Shown: positions 40,277-41,076 of the stretch, in pieces
How positions within the stretch are numbered: the first letter of the stretch is position 1
Layout: the number at the start of each line of letters is the position of its first letter
Source: SVFI01 sp045588655
Lineage (GTDB): Bacteria; Bacillota; Clostridia; Lachnospirales; Lachnospiraceae
Assembly (NCBI GenBank): GCA_045588655.1
Contig: JAZNEP010000014.1
Location: forward strand, 1-41,076
Direction of reading: 5' to 3'
DNA length: 41,076 nucleotides
Made by a program: the position numbers and the translations under genes
Notes under the pieces: model-generated
Database searches by the model: none
What the model was told of the DNA's origin: nothing
What the model saw: the letters and a program-made list of their open reading frames with translations, nothing else

Positions 40277-41076
40277 ATGAAAGAAAAAGTTATCTTAGCG
40301 TATTCAGGCGGACTTGATACAACAGCTATCATTCCTTGGCTTAAGGAAAACTTCGATTATGAAGTTATCTGTGTCTGTGTCGACTGCGGACAGGAAAGCG
40401 AGCTGGACGGATTAGAAGAAAGAGCAAAACTTTCCGGCGCCGAAAAATTATATATTGAAGATATCACAGATGAATTCTGCGATGATTACATTGTTCCTTG
40501 TGTGCAGGCTCATGCTGTATACGAAAACAAATATTTACTCGGAACCTCCATGGCTCGTCCGGGCATCGCTAAAAGATTAGTAGAAATCGCCCGCAAAGAA
40601 GGTGCTACTGCAATCTGTCATGGTGCAACAGGAAAAGGAAATGATCAGATTCGTTTTGAGCTTGGTATCAAAGCTCTCGCTCCTGATCTTAAAATTATCG
40701 CTGCATGGAGAAATGAAAAATGGGATATGGATTCCCGTGAATCAGAAATTGAGTACTGCAGAAAGCACGGAATCAACCTTCCTTTCTCAACAGACAACAG
40801 TTACAGTCGTGACCGTAACTTATGGCATATCAGCCATGAAGGATTGGAATTGGAAGACCCGGCAAACGAGCCTAATTTTGATCATCTCCTTGTTCTCGGA
40901 ACAACTCCGGAAAAAGCACCGGATGAAGGAGAATATGTAACAATGACATTTGAAAAAGGAGTGCCTACCTCTGTAAACGGCAAGAAGATGAAAGTATCGG
41001 ATATTATTCGGGAATTGAATCGTCTTGGCGGAAAACATGGTATCGGTATTGTAGATATCGTAGAAAACCGTGTGGT
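40277..41076 (+). CDS. argG: Argininosuccinate synthase (partial, 3' end missing)
   Basis: The first 266 residues of the enzyme that joins citrulline and aspartate with ATP to form argininosuccinate. The frame is open to the window edge. Motifs: the ATP-binding AYSGGLDTT (8-16), CVDCGQESEL, ENKYLLGTSMARP (citrulline/ATP contacts), HGATGKGNDQIRFELG and SYSRDRNLWHISHEG. GGAGG lies 8 bases before ATG 40277. About one third of the usual 400 residues is outside the window. It is divergent from GNAT-argB-argD; argH may follow to the right but is not seen. Confidence 0.97.
   Translation, partial: MKEKVILAYSGGLDTTAIIPWLKENFDYEVICVCVDCGQESELDGLEERAKLSGAEKLYIEDITDEFCDDYIVPCVQAHAVYENKYLLGTSMARPGIAKRLVEIARKEGATAICHGATGKGNDQIRFELGIKALAPDLKIIAAWRNEKWDMDSRESEIEYCRKHGINLPFSTDNSYSRDRNLWHISHEGLELEDPANEPNFDHLLVLGTTPEKAPDEGEYVTMTFEKGVPTSVNGKKMKVSDIIRELNRLGGKHGIGIVDIVENRV

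Overview
The window looks like the chromosome of a low-GC, strictly anaerobic gut Firmicute of the Lachnospiraceae type. The reasons are the codon bias, the AAGGAGG-type ribosome sites, sigma-A promoters with 17-18 bp spacers, a very large secreted GH10 xylanase with Big_2 domains, a luxS gene, and a comEA / two-component / GerMN lipoprotein / comEC / holA arrangement. I assign no species.

Region 1 (1-4001) is accessory DNA beside a tRNA-Gly(GCC) gene. It holds the tail of an unknown gene, a tyrosine recombinase (int-1), a rhomboid protease, a candidate promoter-to-terminator noncoding transcript preceded by overlapping TTTGTC/GACAAA dyads, and a second, unrelated tyrosine recombinase (int-2) facing the first. 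It reads as the ends of two integrated elements stacked next to the tRNA.

Region 2 (4074-6803) has a membrane-anchored GH3/NagZ-like protein that lacks the usual acid/base His, and a LUD-domain protein. They are divergent across about 620 bp containing a cluster of seven GTAC sites. Region 3 (6910-11238) is a complete operon with promoter and terminator: ACT-domain protein, homoserine dehydrogenase, ApgM-type mutase homologue (probable homoserine kinase substitute), and aspartokinase, the upper threonine/lysine/methionine pathway. Region 4 (11264-16199) is one 1558-residue modular xylanase gene with a long leader rich in hairpins. Region 5 (16425-18695) has glyA and a PAP2-type membrane protein.

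Region 6 (18647-24015) is a minus-strand run: a small membrane protein, a DUF1653 protein, then 5'-nucleotidase, mutY, a GT2 glycosyltransferase and a DUF4422 glycosyltransferase, tightly packed. Region 7 (24117-25992) has luxS divergent from a nucleosidase of the MTA/SAH family carrying Asn at the usual catalytic Asp position, which converges on thioredoxin through a 14-bp perfect inverted repeat covering both stop codons. Region 8 (26065-35568) runs comEA, response regulator, sensor kinase, GerMN lipoprotein, comEC, then (with its own promoter) a chemotaxis receptor, holA and a zinc-ribbon protein. Region 9 (35576-41076) is arginine biosynthesis: GNAT, argB and argD, followed by a solute-binding protein and a YdcZ-type transporter, divergent from argG. 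The shared spacer carries promoters in both directions and an array of ARG-box-like palindromes, so ArgR-type control by arginine is likely.

Most of the window is ordinary core genome. The least explained items are the noncoding locus at 2335-2517, the GTAC cluster at 5701-5866, the xylanase leader, and three enzymes whose active-site or context features suggest altered function (GH3 protein, nucleosidase, ApgM homologue).
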